Positions 13,900-23,130 of a stretch of DNA of 64,000 nucleotides are shown here, one piece after another (positions within the stretch are counted from its first letter, which is position 1; every line of letters starts with the position of its first letter). Where the stretch lies: contig JAJYCD010000004.1 of assembly GCA_021778635.1 (NCBI GenBank), forward strand, positions 1 to 64,000. Direction: 5' to 3'. The notes under the pieces were generated by a model. The model saw nothing but the letters and a program-made list of their open reading frames with translations, ran no database searches and was not told the origin of the DNA. Source of the stretch: Actinomycetes bacterium. GTDB taxonomy: Bacteria > Actinomycetota > Actinomycetes > Actinomycetales > Cellulomonadaceae. A program made the position numbers and the translations under genes.

Positions 13900-16026
13900 T
13901 CAGGCGCGCAGGACGCTCGCCACACCCGGCGGGAGCAGGCGACGGCCGATCACCCGCTCGCTGTACCCGGTGCGGTCGAGGTAGGGCACGATCCCGCCGA
14001 GGTGCAAGGGCCAACCGGCGCCGAGGACCATGCACAGGTCGATCTGCCGAGGCTCGCTGACGACCCCTTCCTCGAGCATCAGCCCGATCTCCTCCGCCAG
14101 GCCCGACAGGACCGCGTCGAGGACCCCCGGCCCGTCGAGTGCCGTGTCGCGGACAGGTCCGAAGACCTCCTGGATGCTCGGGTCGACCGGCGGCTCGCCG
14201 TGGCCGGTGCGCTCGGCGACGACCCGACGACCCTGCTCGACCAGTGCGCGCAGGCCGGGGGAGAGTGCGAACCGGTCCCCGAGATCTCCGTGCAGCGACT
14301 CGAGCACGTGGAGCGCCACCGGCAGCCCGACGAGCTGCATGAGCGCGAACGGTCCCATCGGCAGTCCGAGCGGGCGGAGCGCGGCGTCGGCTGTCGTGAC
14401 CGAGGTCCCACCCTCGACCGCGGCGGTCACCTCGGCGAGCATGCGCAGGAGCAGACGGTTGACCACGAAGCCCGGCCGGTCCGCGACGAGCACGGCGGTC
14501 TTCCCGGCGGCCTTGGCCACGGCGAACCCGGTCGCGACGGCCTCATCGGTGGACGCGTCGGTGCGCACGACCTCGACCAGCGGCATCTGGGCGACCGGGT
14601 TGAAGAAGTGCAGCCCGACGACGCGCTCCGGGTGCCGGAGGCCGGCCGCCATCGCGGTGACCGAGAGCGCGGAGGTGTTGGTCGCCAGGATGGTCTCGGG
14701 TGACACCACGTCCTCGAGCTCCGCGAAGACGCGCTTCTTGAGCGCGAGCACCTCGGTGACCGCCTCGATCACGAGGTCGGCCCGGGCGAGGTCGGTGAGC
14801 GCGGTCGTCCCGGAGATCTGCCCGACGAGCCGGTTGGCCGCGCTGGGGCTCAGGCGGCCCCGTGCCGCCATCGTGTCGACGGCGCTCCGTACCGCCGCGA
14901 GACCCGCCGCGACGCGGTCGTCGTCCAGGTCGCGCATGACGACCGGGACGCCGAGGGTCCGCGCGAGGAGCAGCGCGAGCTGTGACGCCATCAGTCCGGC
15001 ACCGACGATGCCGACGCTCCGCACCGGTCGGGCGAGCGCGGTGTCGGGTGCGCCGACGGGCCTCTTCGAGGTGCGCGTGACGAGGTCGAAGGCGTAGAGA
15101 CCCGCCCGGAGCTCGTCGGTCATGATGAGCTCGGTCAGCGCGTCGTCCTCGGCGGCGAACGCGGTGTCACGGTCGCGGTCACGGCCGGCGGCCACCAGGT
15201 CCAGGGCGCGGTAGGGCGCCGGTCGCGATCCGTGCAGGCGAGCGTCCAGCGTCGTCCGGGCCGCTGTGCACGTGGCGTCCCACACCTCCGGCGGGTCGAG
15301 CGGGCGGCGTTCGACCGCGATCACGCCCCGCAGGACGTCGGCGGCCCACGCGATCGAGCGTTCGAGGAAGTCCGCCGGATGGATCACGGTATCGACGAGG
15401 CCGATCGCCAGCGCGCCTCCGGCGTCGGTCATCCGGTTGTTCGCGAGCGGTCGGGTCAGGATCAGGTCGAGCGCCCCCGCGACGCCGAGCAGCCGGGGCA
15501 GGAGGTAGCACCCGCCCCAGCCGGGCACGAGCCCGAGGTACGTCTCCGGCAGCGCCAACGCCCTCACGTCCGCCTGCACCGTGCGGTAGTCGCAGCTCAG
15601 CGCGAGCTCGAGGCCGCCACCGAGAGCCGCACCGTTGACGAAGGCGAACGTCGGGACGCCCAGCTCGCCCAGCAGCCGGAACGTGGCGTGACCACGTTCG
15701 GCTACCTCGCGCGCGGCGGCGTCGTCGCCGATCTGGCCGACGAGCGTGAGGTCGGCGCCGGCCGCGAGGTAGTACGGCTTCCCGGTGACGCCAACGGCGA
15801 CGATCTCTCCGACCGCGGCGCGGCGCTGCTGCTCGACCAGCACGCCGTGCAGCTCGTCGAGGCCCGCGAGGCCGAAGGTCGTCGGCCGCGTGTGGTCGAG
15901 CCCGTTGTCGACCGTCACCAGGGCGAGGGTCCCCAGGTCCGCTCCGAGCGGGACGTCGCGGACATGGGCGTGCGTGACGTGCTCGGGACGGGCGGCACCG
16001 GACGTCGCCTGCGTGGACGTGCTCAT
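13900..16026 (-). CDS. fadB: Multifunctional 3-hydroxyacyl-CoA dehydrogenase / enoyl-CoA hydratase
   Basis: A 708-residue fatty-acid oxidation alpha-subunit type protein. Residues about 25-200 are an enoyl-CoA hydratase (crotonase) domain with AFVNGAALGGGLELALSCDYR; residues about 340-520 are the NAD-binding domain starting VGIVGAGLMASQLALLLA and containing ATNTSALSVTAMA and LHFFNPVAQMPLVEVV; two C-terminal helical 3-hydroxyacyl-CoA dehydrogenase domains follow. It would hydrate enoyl-CoA and oxidise the hydroxyacyl-CoA, and the fadA thiolase would cleave the product. Its ATG overlaps the fadA stop as ATGA, so translation is coupled. An open frame extends 450 bases upstream but lies inside fadA. 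Confidence 0.93.
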   Translation of the reverse strand: MSTSTQATSGAARPEHVTHAHVRDVPLGADLGTLALVTVDNGLDHTRPTTFGLAGLDELHGVLVEQQRRAAVGEIVAVGVTGKPYYLAAGADLTLVGQIGDDAAAREVAERGHATFRLLGELGVPTFAFVNGAALGGGLELALSCDYRTVQADVRALALPETYLGLVPGWGGCYLLPRLLGVAGALDLILTRPLANNRMTDAGGALAIGLVDTVIHPADFLERSIAWAADVLRGVIAVERRPLDPPEVWDATCTAARTTLDARLHGSRPAPYRALDLVAAGRDRDRDTAFAAEDDALTELIMTDELRAGLYAFDLVTRTSKRPVGAPDTALARPVRSVGIVGAGLMASQLALLLARTLGVPVVMRDLDDDRVAAGLAAVRSAVDTMAARGRLSPSAANRLVGQISGTTALTDLARADLVIEAVTEVLALKKRVFAELEDVVSPETILATNTSALSVTAMAAGLRHPERVVGLHFFNPVAQMPLVEVVRTDASTDEAVATGFAVAKAAGKTAVLVADRPGFVVNRLLLRMLAEVTAAVEGGTSVTTADAALRPLGLPMGPFALMQLVGLPVALHVLESLHGDLGDRFALSPGLRALVEQGRRVVAERTGHGEPPVDPSIQEVFGPVRDTALDGPGVLDAVLSGLAEEIGLMLEEGVVSEPRQIDLCMVLGAGWPLHLGGIVPYLDRTGYSERVIGRRLLPPGVASVLRA

Positions 16027-17243
16027 GCCTGCTCCTCGTAGTCCGCGTGGTGGGGGTTCTCCCAGATGACCGTCCCGCCCTGGCCGAGGCCGACGCACAT
16101 CGTGGTGATGCCGTAGCGGACGTCCGGCTGCTCGGTGAACTGCCGTGCGAGCTGCGTCATGAGGCGGACGCCCGAGCTCGCGAGCGGGTGCCCGACGGCG
16201 ATCGCGCCCCCGTAGCGGTTCACCCGGGGATCGTCGTCGGCCAGGCCGAACGCGTCCAGGAACGCCAGCACCTGCACGGCGAACGCCTCGTTGATCTCGA
16301 CGAGGCCGATGTCGTCCATCGACAGCCCGGCCCGCGCGAGCGCCTTCTGGGTCGCGGGAACGGGTCCGAGGCCCATCAGCGCCGGGTCCACCCCCGCGTA
16401 GGCGAACGCCACGAGCCGCATCCGCGCACCCAGACCGAGGGTCGCCGCGACGTCCTCGGCGGCGAGCAGACACGCGGCGGCACCGTCGGTCAGCGGGGCA
16501 GCGGTGGCCGCGGTGACCCGACCGCCCGCGCGGAACGGGGTCGGGAGGTCGGCGATCTGCTCGGCCGTGGTCCCGGGTCGGGGCGGCTCATCGGCCGTCG
16601 CCAGCCCCCAGCCTCGTTCCGGATCTCGAAGCGCCACCGGGACGAGGTCCGGAGCGATCTGTCCGGCGCGCAGGGCGGCCTGGTACCGCGCCTGGCTCGC
16701 GACGCCGAACGCGTCCGCGCGCTCGCGGGTGAGCTCGGGGTAGCGGTCGTGGAGGTTCTCCGCGGTGCTGCCCATGACCAGGGCGTCGGAGGCCACCAGG
16801 CGCTCGGTCAGGAAGCGCGGGTTCGGCTCGGCGTCGGCACCCATCGGGTGGTGCCCCATGTGCTCGACGCCCCCGGCGATCACGACGTCCTGCATGCCCA
16901 TCGCGATCGCCGCCGCGGTCGCGGTGACCGCGGTCATCCCGCCCGCGCACATCCGGTCCACCGCGAAGCCGGGGACCGTGCTCGGCAGCCCGGCGAGCAT
17001 CGCGACCGTACGCCCGAGGGTCAGGCCCTGGTCGCCGCGCTGCGTCGTCGCGGCGATGGCGACGTCGTCGATCCGGTCGGCCGGGAGCTCCGGGTGACGG
17101 CGCACGAGCTCGCGAACAGCCTTGACGACCAGGTCGTCCGCCCGGGTGTGCGCGTACAGACCGTCGGGCCGTGCTCGTCCGAACGGGGTGCGCACGCCCT
17201 CGACGAACACGACGGAACGGGCGCGGGCAGCGACGTGCGGCAT
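16023..17243 (-). CDS. fadA: Acetyl-CoA C-acyltransferase (3-ketoacyl-CoA thiolase)
   Basis: A 406-residue thiolase, the last enzyme of the beta-oxidation cycle. The acyl-accepting Cys is in VDRMCAGGMTAV, the His in GGAIAVGHPLASSGVR, and the second Cys in ITTMCVGLGQGG; EINEAFAVQVLAF is also present. I took the ATG at 17243 (MPHVAARARSVVFVEGVRTP) because AGGAGG lies 6 bases before it; 28 codons of open frame upstream do not look coding. First gene of the fadA-fadB operon. Confidence 0.94.
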   Translation of the reverse strand: MPHVAARARSVVFVEGVRTPFGRARPDGLYAHTRADDLVVKAVRELVRRHPELPADRIDDVAIAATTQRGDQGLTLGRTVAMLAGLPSTVPGFAVDRMCAGGMTAVTATAAAIAMGMQDVVIAGGVEHMGHHPMGADAEPNPRFLTERLVASDALVMGSTAENLHDRYPELTRERADAFGVASQARYQAALRAGQIAPDLVPVALRDPERGWGLATADEPPRPGTTAEQIADLPTPFRAGGRVTAATAAPLTDGAAACLLAAEDVAATLGLGARMRLVAFAYAGVDPALMGLGPVPATQKALARAGLSMDDIGLVEINEAFAVQVLAFLDAFGLADDDPRVNRYGGAIAVGHPLASSGVRLMTQLARQFTEQPDVRYGITTMCVGLGQGGTVIWENPHHADYEEQA

Positions 17244-17333
17244 GGGACCTCCTGGCGGGACGGCGGTGTCCGAGCGCCACGAGCGGCGCGTCCGGACGAC
17301 GGTACCTGCCGTGAGCGCCCAGGCCAAGAGGTG

Positions 17334-18620
17334 TTACTCGGGAGTAACCACGGCCGCGGCGAGTGCGGGACCGACCAGCTCCGCCTGCCACGGTCGTGCC
17401 CCTCCGGCGAGCAGCGCGGCGGTGATCGACTCCGCGTCCCAGGTCTGCGGGGGCGTCCAGCACAGTCGCCGAAGCAGGTCAGGCTGGAGCAGGTTCTCAG
17501 CCGGGACGTGGTGGGCGTCGGACAGCTCGGAGATCGTGGCTCGCGCGGCGGCGAGGCGCGCAGCGGCGACCGGATCGCGGTCCGCCCAGGCGCGCGGCGG
17601 CGGGGGGGCGTCCGACCGCGGGCCGCGGATCGACGGCAGCTGCGCCTCCGGTAGTGCGAGCGCGCGGTCGATGGCCTGCTGCCAGAGCACCGCACGGCGC
17701 CGGGTGCCCTTGCCGGCGAACGCAGGAAGGTCGGTGAGAGCGGGCACCGAGCGTGGGAGCGCCTGGGCGGCGGCGACGATCGCGTGGTCCGGCAGCACCC
17801 GGCCGGGAGCGATGTCACGCTTGCGGGCGTTCTCGTCGCGCGTGTGCCACAGCTCGCGCACGACGGCGACCCGGCGGGCGTCGCGAACGTTGTGCAGGCC
17901 GGACACCCGCCGCCACGGGTCCACACGCGGCGGCGGCGGAGGGGCTAGCCGCACCGCCTCGAACTCCTGGGCCGCCCACTCTGCCTTCCCTGCGAGGGCG
18001 AGGCGCTCCGCGATCACGGCGCGCAGCTCGATGAGGAGCTCGACGTCGAGCGCCGCGTACCGGAGCCACTCCTGCGGCAGCGGACGGGTGGACCAGTCGA
18101 CCGACGAGTGCTCCTTGGCGAGACCGAGCCCGAGGAGCTCGGCCACCACCGCGGCCAGACCGACCCGCTCGAGACCGAGCAGCCGGGCACCGAGCTCGGT
18201 GTCGAAGATCCGGCCCGGCTTCAGGCCCTGCTCCGCGAGCCCCGGGAGGTCTTGGGACGCGGCGTGGAACACCCACTCGACCCCGACGAGGGCCTCCGAG
18301 AGCGCGGACAGGTCCGGTAGTGCGATCGGATCGATCAGCACGGTGCCGGCGCCCTCGCGCCGGAGCTGGACGAGGTAGGTGCGCTGGCCGTACCGATACC
18401 CGGACGCCCGCTCGGCATCGACGGCGACGGGGCCCGTCGCATCGCCGAACGCGGCCACCACCTCCGCTAGCGCCTCCGTGGTGGCGACGACCGGCGGGAT
18501 CCCATCCGCGGGTTCGACGAGTGGCACGACCTCCCGAGCGTCGACGCGGTCGGTGGCATCGCGGTCGGTGGCATCAGGCACGGGGCCCGCATCGGTCGGG
18601 GCGGGCGTGTCGTCGTGCAT
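17334..18620 (-). CDS. rnd: Ribonuclease D family 3'-5' exonuclease with HRDC domain
   Basis: A 428-residue protein. About residues 45-210 form a DEDD exonuclease domain (PVAVDAERASGYRYGQRTYLVQL with the first Asp-x-Glu pair, VLIDPIALPDLSAL, and LRYAALDVELLIELR containing the later Asp), followed by an HRDC domain around residues 240-320 (DIAPGRVLPDHAIVAAAQALP). RNase D trims the 3' ends of tRNA precursors and other RNAs. An ATG at 18620 was chosen; a GTG at 18629 is three codons upstream and neither has a clear ribosome site. Its neighbourhood to the DUF3000 gene (19357-19929) is a common actinobacterial arrangement, here interrupted by a LuxR-type gene. Confidence 0.85.
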   Translation of the reverse strand: MHDDTPAPTDAGPVPDATDRDATDRVDAREVVPLVEPADGIPPVVATTEALAEVVAAFGDATGPVAVDAERASGYRYGQRTYLVQLRREGAGTVLIDPIALPDLSALSEALVGVEWVFHAASQDLPGLAEQGLKPGRIFDTELGARLLGLERVGLAAVVAELLGLGLAKEHSSVDWSTRPLPQEWLRYAALDVELLIELRAVIAERLALAGKAEWAAQEFEAVRLAPPPPPRVDPWRRVSGLHNVRDARRVAVVRELWHTRDENARKRDIAPGRVLPDHAIVAAAQALPRSVPALTDLPAFAGKGTRRRAVLWQQAIDRALALPEAQLPSIRGPRSDAPPPPRAWADRDPVAAARLAAARATISELSDAHHVPAENLLQPDLLRRLCWTPPQTWDAESITAALLAGGARPWQAELVGPALAAAVVTPE

Positions 18621-18676
18621 GACCACCACGGTAGGCGCTGGCTGCGACGTCCCGGTGGAGGCGGAGCCGGAGACGG

Positions 18677-19174
18677 TCAGCCGAGAAGGCCGGCGCGCAG
18701 CGCGATGGCGACGAGCTCGGCCCGGTCGCCGGTTCCGAGCTTGCGGGAGATCCGGGCCAAGTGGCTCTTGACGGTCAGGGCGGACAGGCCCAGCTCGTCA
18801 CCGATCATCCGGTTGCTCCGGCCCTCGGAGACGAGCCGGATCACGCCGATCTCGCGTGCGGTGAGGTCCAGCGGCTGCGGGCGCGAGGGCTCCGGTATGC
18901 GCGGACGTGGGACGGCCGCGGGAGAGGTCACGGGTCGCAGCTCGCTCACGACCGCGCCACGGAGCCCGCTCGCCAGGAGGGAGACGATCTCGCGCCGGTT
19001 CGCACGGCGCGCGAGCAGGACGACCTGAGGCGTGTCGCGACGACCGAGCCGACGGACGACGACCTGTCCGTCCCCGTCCTGCAGCTCTCCCACGACGACG
19101 CACAGGTGCCGCGAGGGCGCAGGCGTGCCCGGTGCACGAGCCGCCCGGACCTGCAGCAGCGGTTCGATCGACAC
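18677..19174 (-). CDS. Orphan LuxR-type transcriptional regulator (HTH only, divergent N-terminus)
   Basis: A 165-residue protein whose last 60 residues are a clear LuxR/GerE helix-turn-helix (DLTAREIGVIRLVSEGRSNRMIG, then ELGLSALTVKSHLARISRKLG). The first ~95 residues contain beta-strand-like stretches (HLCVVVGELQDG, TPQVVLLARRAN, GLRGAVV) that could be the remnant of a receiver domain, but no phosphoacceptor Asp context or Lys is recognisable. The GTG start at 19174 follows AGGAG by 8 bases. No sensor kinase is next to it. It may be a pseudo-receiver regulator; target unknown. Confidence 0.8.
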   Translation of the reverse strand: MSIEPLLQVRAARAPGTPAPSRHLCVVVGELQDGDGQVVVRRLGRRDTPQVVLLARRANRREIVSLLASGLRGAVVSELRPVTSPAAVPRPRIPEPSRPQPLDLTAREIGVIRLVSEGRSNRMIGDELGLSALTVKSHLARISRKLGTGDRAELVAIALRAGLLG

Positions 19175-19356
19175 GAGAGGCTCCTGGAGGTCGACGACGG
19201 TTGTCTACGTCATCGGCAGGAGCGGCGAGCTGCTTGAGCCAGGATCGGCGACACGCCGGCGCAACAGCATCGGACCGGTGGGAGCGCCGCCGACAGCAGG
19301 GGCGCGGGTCGTCGGGCGGACGGGACCGGGAGGTCGGCCGACGCCCCGGCGTGGCC

Positions 19357-19929
19357 TCAGTGGCGCGCGCCGAGCGAGACGACGCCGTCCGGGAGCGGCG
19401 GGAGGCCCGCGCTCGCGCACAGCAGCGCACCCCAGGCCTGCAGGTGCGGCCCGAGATCGGTGCCCTCCGCGGTCCATGACGCACGGATCTCGACCTCGAC
19501 CTCGTCGGGGCGCGCGGCGAGCGTGCCGAAGCTCTGCGAGAGGACGCGCGTCACGGTGCCGCCGGTGGCGATCGGCGTGATCCCGGCGTCGTCGATCGCG
19601 TCGGAGAACCAGGTCCATGCCACCCCGGCGAGCAGTCCGTCCGCGCCGAGCTCGGCCTCGAGGGTGGCGCGGACGAACGTGACGAGGCGAAACGTGCCCT
19701 CCCAGGCCTCCTGGCCGTCCGGGTCGTGCAGCACGACGAAGCGTCCGGAGGCGAGGTCCTCCGCGCTGCGCGGGGCGGAGACGTCACCCGTGAGCGCGGC
19801 GGTGAACGGCGCGATCCGGCCGGGACCGGGGACCTCCACGAGCCGGATCTCCGGGCGCAGCCGGGTGGCACGCAAGCTCCGCAGAGCCTCGAGGAAAGCG
19901 GCGGGGACCTCGCCCTGGCCTGCACTCAT
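19357..19929 (-). CDS. DUF3000 domain-containing protein
   Basis: A 190-residue protein with the features of the actinobacterial DUF3000 family: VPAAFLEALRSLRATRLRPEIR at the start, ISLR-like strands, a central HDPDGQEAWEGTFRLVTFVRAT segment, GVAWTWFSDAIDDAG, and a C-terminal HLQAWGALLCASAGLPPLPDG. Function unknown. The family is usually found near ribonuclease D and dxs in actinobacterial genomes, as here. The ATG at 19929 fits the family start; open frame upstream is not conserved-looking. No signal peptide or membrane segment. Confidence 0.88.
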   Translation of the reverse strand: MSAGQGEVPAAFLEALRSLRATRLRPEIRLVEVPGPGRIAPFTAALTGDVSAPRSAEDLASGRFVVLHDPDGQEAWEGTFRLVTFVRATLEAELGADGLLAGVAWTWFSDAIDDAGITPIATGGTVTRVLSQSFGTLAARPDEVEVEIRASWTAEGTDLGPHLQAWGALLCASAGLPPLPDGVVSLGARH

Positions 19930-20141
19930 CACGTCTCGGAGACTACGGCTCGGTGCCCGCCGTCTTGTGGTGTGGCACGCCGGGATGTCGGTCGGCCGTG
20001 CGCGACTACCCTGAGGGCTCCGGGACCGGTGGCCTGTGCGGCACCGCCCCACGCGTCGGCGGCGCTGGTCGCTCGGGCCGACGACGGCACGGGTCAGCGC
20101 CTTGCGGCCCGCTGGTGACACGGTGAAGGAGCGCACGGCGT

Positions 20142-21596
20142 ATGTCTGGAGCAGCGGTGGGTCAGGTCGGCGTGGCGGAGATCGGCGTGACGGGTCTGGC
20201 GGTGATGGGACGGAACCTCGCACGGAACTTCGCCCGGCACGGGTACACGGTCGCCCTGCACAACCGGTCGTTCGCCAAGACGCAGTCGCTCGTCGCGGAC
20301 CACGGTGACGAAGGGACGTTCGTCGCGTCGGAGACCATGGCGGACTTCGTGGCATCGCTCGCACGGCCGCGCAAGGTCGTGGTCATGGTCAAGGCGGGTG
20401 GCCCGACCGACGCCGTGATCGACGAGCTCCTGCCCCTGCTCGACGAGGGCGACATCGTGATCGATGCCGGCAACGCCCACTTCCCGGACACCCGGCGCCG
20501 CGAGGAGACGCTGCGCGCGCGCGGGCTGCACTTCGTCGGGTCCGGGGTCTCGGGTGGCGAGGAGGGCGCACTGAACGGGCCGAGCATCATGCCGGGTGGT
20601 TCGCGCGAGTCGTACGCCGTCCTCGGGCCGATCCTCGAGGACATCGCGGCGAAGGTCGACGGGGTGCCGTGCTGCACGTACGTCGGCTCCGACGGCGCCG
20701 GGCACTTCGTCAAGATGGTCCACAACGGCATCGAGTACGCGGACATGCAGCTGATCGCCGAGGCGTACGACCTCCTGAAGCAGGGGCTCGGGGCGTCGGC
20801 GGCCGAGATCGCGACGATCTTCGCCGAGTGGAACGAGGGGGACCTCGAGTCGTTCCTCATCGAGATCACGGCGGACGTCCTCGCGCACGTCGACGCGGCC
20901 ACCGGCGAGGCGTTCGTCGACGTCGTCCTCGACCAGGCCGAGCAGAAGGGCACCGGTCGCTGGACGGTACAGAACGCCTTGGACCTGGGCGTCCCGATCA
21001 CCGGGATCGCCGAGGCCACGTTCGCCCGCGCGCTGTCGGGATCGGTGCCGCAGCGTGCAGCGGCGGCGGCGCTGCACGGTGAGGCGGGGGAGTGGGACGT
21101 CTCCGACCGCGCGGCGTTCGTCGAGGACGTGCGGCTGGCGCTGTACGCGTCGAAGGTCGTCGCCTACTCGCAGGGCTTCGACCAGATCGCCGCGGCGTCG
21201 GCCGAGTTCGGCTGGGACATCGACCGCGGCGCGATGGCGCGGATCTGGCGCGGCGGCTGCATCATCCGCGCCAGGTTCCTCAACCGGATCACCGAGGCCT
21301 ACGAGCGCGATGCCGACCTGCCGCTGCTGCTCGCCGACCCGTACTTCACCCAGGCCGTCGCCGCGGGCGTGCCGTCCTGGCGCCGGGTCGTGTCCCAGGC
21401 TGCGCTCAACGGCGTCCCTGCTCCCGCGTTCTCCTCGTCGCTCGCGTACTACGACGGGGTCCGCGCGGCACGGCTCCCGGCCGCACTCATCCAGGCGCAG
21501 CGCGACTTTTTCGGTGCGCACACGTACCGGCGTACCGATCGCGACGGCACGTTCCACACGGAGTGGACGGGCGACCGGACCGAGACCGCGCTCTGA
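20142..21596 (+). CDS. gndA: NADP-dependent 6-phosphogluconate dehydrogenase, decarboxylating
   Basis: A 484-residue enzyme of the oxidative pentose-phosphate pathway, oxidising 6-phosphogluconate to ribulose 5-phosphate, CO2 and NADPH. The Rossmann start is IGVTGLAVMGRNLARNFARHG with NRS after strand 2 (NADP preference), the substrate loop is FVGSGVSGGEEGALNGPSIMPGG split across residues 130-150, and the catalytic Lys is in GAGHFVKMVHNGIEY; the C-terminal FFGAHTYRR binds phosphate from the partner subunit. Length is that of the long dimeric Gnd class. AAGGAG lies 10 bases before the ATG. A hairpin follows at 21631. Confidence 0.95.
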   Translation: MSGAAVGQVGVAEIGVTGLAVMGRNLARNFARHGYTVALHNRSFAKTQSLVADHGDEGTFVASETMADFVASLARPRKVVVMVKAGGPTDAVIDELLPLLDEGDIVIDAGNAHFPDTRRREETLRARGLHFVGSGVSGGEEGALNGPSIMPGGSRESYAVLGPILEDIAAKVDGVPCCTYVGSDGAGHFVKMVHNGIEYADMQLIAEAYDLLKQGLGASAAEIATIFAEWNEGDLESFLIEITADVLAHVDAATGEAFVDVVLDQAEQKGTGRWTVQNALDLGVPITGIAEATFARALSGSVPQRAAAAALHGEAGEWDVSDRAAFVEDVRLALYASKVVAYSQGFDQIAAASAEFGWDIDRGAMARIWRGGCIIRARFLNRITEAYERDADLPLLLADPYFTQAVAAGVPSWRRVVSQAALNGVPAPAFSSSLAYYDGVRAARLPAALIQAQRDFFGAHTYRRTDRDGTFHTEWTGDRTETAL

Positions 21597-21630
21597 GTCG
21601 ACCGTCAGGCTGATGCGCCGAGCCGAGCCG

Positions 21631-21661
21631 CGCCGAGCCGAGCCCGGGGCCCGGCTCGGCG
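21631..21661. terminator. Hairpin between gndA and the convergent 21681 gene
   Basis: Bases 21631-21639 (CGCCGAGCC) pair with 21653-21661 (GGCTCGGCG), with a 13-base GC-rich loop that can pair further in an alternative register. It starts 34 bases after the gndA stop and lies 20 bases before the end of the convergent gene, so it may serve both. The region is rich in GCCGAGCC repeats, so other foldings are possible. Confidence 0.6.
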
Positions 21662-21680
21662 CGCCTCGTCGCGGGAACGG

Positions 21681-22166
21681 TCAGCCCAGCTCGCTCGTGC
21701 CCGAGTAGAGGTGCAGGACGGGGACCCGCAGCTCGTCGCGTGCACGGGACGCCCAGTCCCGGTGGAAGGTGTCGGCCACCGCGTGGGGGTACGTGATGAC
21801 GGCGATCTCGCGGATCTCCAGGTCGGCGACCGCGGACCGGAGCGCGGGGAGCGGATCGTCGTCCACGACCTCGCCCGTCGCCTGCCGGCCGGCGGCCCGG
21901 AACGCCTCGAGGCTGCCGCGCAGCTGCTCCTCGGCATCGGCGCGGGCCTCGCGGGGCTCCGGTTCGCGGCCGAGCACGTCCTCCCAGGCGTCGCGGAGCT
22001 CGCCGAGGCTGAGGTGGTCGATCAGCGACGAGAGCACGTTGCGCTCGGTGTCCGCCGGGACGAGCACGTGGTACGCGAGGGTCTCGCCCTGGTGGAGCGA
22101 GAGCAGGTGGTCGATGTCGGCGGGGGCGAGGGTGTCCTCCGTGAGGACGAGGATCGTGTCGGTCAC
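21681..22166 (-). CDS. Hypothetical protein, possible universal-stress-like fold
   Basis: A 161-residue soluble protein that I do not recognise with certainty. It starts DTILVLTEDTLAPADIDHLL, has a nucleotide-binding-like first strand (TLAYHVLVPADTERNVLSSLIDHL), an acidic helical middle rich in Glu/Ala/Arg, and ends with DLEIREIAVITYPHAVADTFHRDW and RVPVLHLYSGTSELG. This alternation of strands and helices resembles the universal stress protein fold used by many actinobacterial proteins, but the ATP motif GxxGx9GS/T is absent. The GTG start at 22166 gives the only reasonable N-terminus; it lies 9 bases downstream of the RibD-like gene stop, so the two may share a transcript. Confidence 0.72.
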   Translation of the reverse strand: MTDTILVLTEDTLAPADIDHLLSLHQGETLAYHVLVPADTERNVLSSLIDHLSLGELRDAWEDVLGREPEPREARADAEEQLRGSLEAFRAAGRQATGEVVDDDPLPALRSAVADLEIREIAVITYPHAVADTFHRDWASRARDELRVPVLHLYSGTSELG

Positions 22167-22175
22167 GCGGCGAGC

Positions 22176-23021
22176 CTAGCCCGCGAGCGGGCCGGGGGAC
22201 GACGCCGCGGACCCGGTGGCCGGGTCGAGGATCCATCGCCCCAGCAGGACCCCGGCCGAGTGGAGCAGGTGCGCCGGCCGCGCCGTGACGGCCGGTGCGA
22301 GCCAGCCGGTCGCATCGACGATGCGCGGTGCGGGGCCGGCGACGACAAGGGGGCTCCAGGTCAGGCAGAGCTCGTCGAGCAGGCCGGCGCGAGCCAGCTC
22401 GCCGACGAGGTGGGGGCCGCCCTCCGTGAGCACGCGCCGCAACCCGCGTGCGGCGAGCACGTCGAGGGCGCGGGCGAGGTCGATCGAGGCGCCGTCACCG
22501 ACGAGCAGGACCCGGTCGGCGCCGATCCGGCGCTGCAGAGCCACGAGGTCCGGCCGCGCCGTGGTCGTGATGACGAGCGGCCGGGGGTGGGCGTCGAGCA
22601 GACCGTCGGGGAGGGGGCCCGTCGCGCTGATCACTGCGAGCTCGAGCGTGTCCGACTGTCCGCGTGCGCGTCGCCCCGCGCGCAGCGCCGTCGGGACCTG
22701 GACGTCGGCGTAGCCCTCCGCGCGCGCCGTGCCGGCCCCGATCAGCACGACGTCGGCTACCGCGCGGAGGACCGCGAACACGCGGTGATCGGCCGCGTTG
22801 TTGATGGACCCCGACACGCGGTCGGCCCCCGTCGCGGCGCCGTCGAGCGTGCTGACCATGTTCGCGCGGACGTGCACGGCGGGTCGGGACGTGCGCCCCG
22901 CCGTGCCGGACCCGGGGTACGGAAAGAGCGCGACCAGCTCGTGCTCGTCGGCTGAGGGAGCGATGCGGTGGCCCGCACGACGCACGGGGAGCAGCACGTC
23001 GAGCGCCGGGTCCTCGACCAT
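22176..23021 (-). CDS. RibD C-terminal (pyrimidine reductase / DHFR-like) family protein
   Basis: A 281-residue protein of the RibD_C reductase family, related to the NADPH-dependent enzyme that reduces the ribosylamino-pyrimidine in riboflavin synthesis. Diagnostic pieces are PAVHVRANMVSTLDGAATG, SGSINNAADHRVFAVLRAVAD, VVLIGAGTARAEGYADV and LTEGGPHLVGELARAGLLDELCLTWSPLV. No deaminase domain is fused, so it is a stand-alone reductase. There are no other riboflavin genes nearby, and stand-alone members in actinobacteria often have other or unknown substrates; the riboflavin role is therefore unproven. The ATG starts at 23021. Confidence 0.85.
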   Translation of the reverse strand: MVEDPALDVLLPVRRAGHRIAPSADEHELVALFPYPGSGTAGRTSRPAVHVRANMVSTLDGAATGADRVSGSINNAADHRVFAVLRAVADVVLIGAGTARAEGYADVQVPTALRAGRRARGQSDTLELAVISATGPLPDGLLDAHPRPLVITTTARPDLVALQRRIGADRVLLVGDGASIDLARALDVLAARGLRRVLTEGGPHLVGELARAGLLDELCLTWSPLVVAGPAPRIVDATGWLAPAVTARPAHLLHSAGVLLGRWILDPATGSAASSPGPLAG

Positions 23022-23130
23022 ACGTCACCTCTCGCGCGTCGTCCTCCGGTCGGAGCACCGGGCGGTGGCCTCAGGCTAACCGGGGCGACGCGCGTCGACG
23101 CTGCGACCCGGCGTGTCGCGGACGCCCTGG

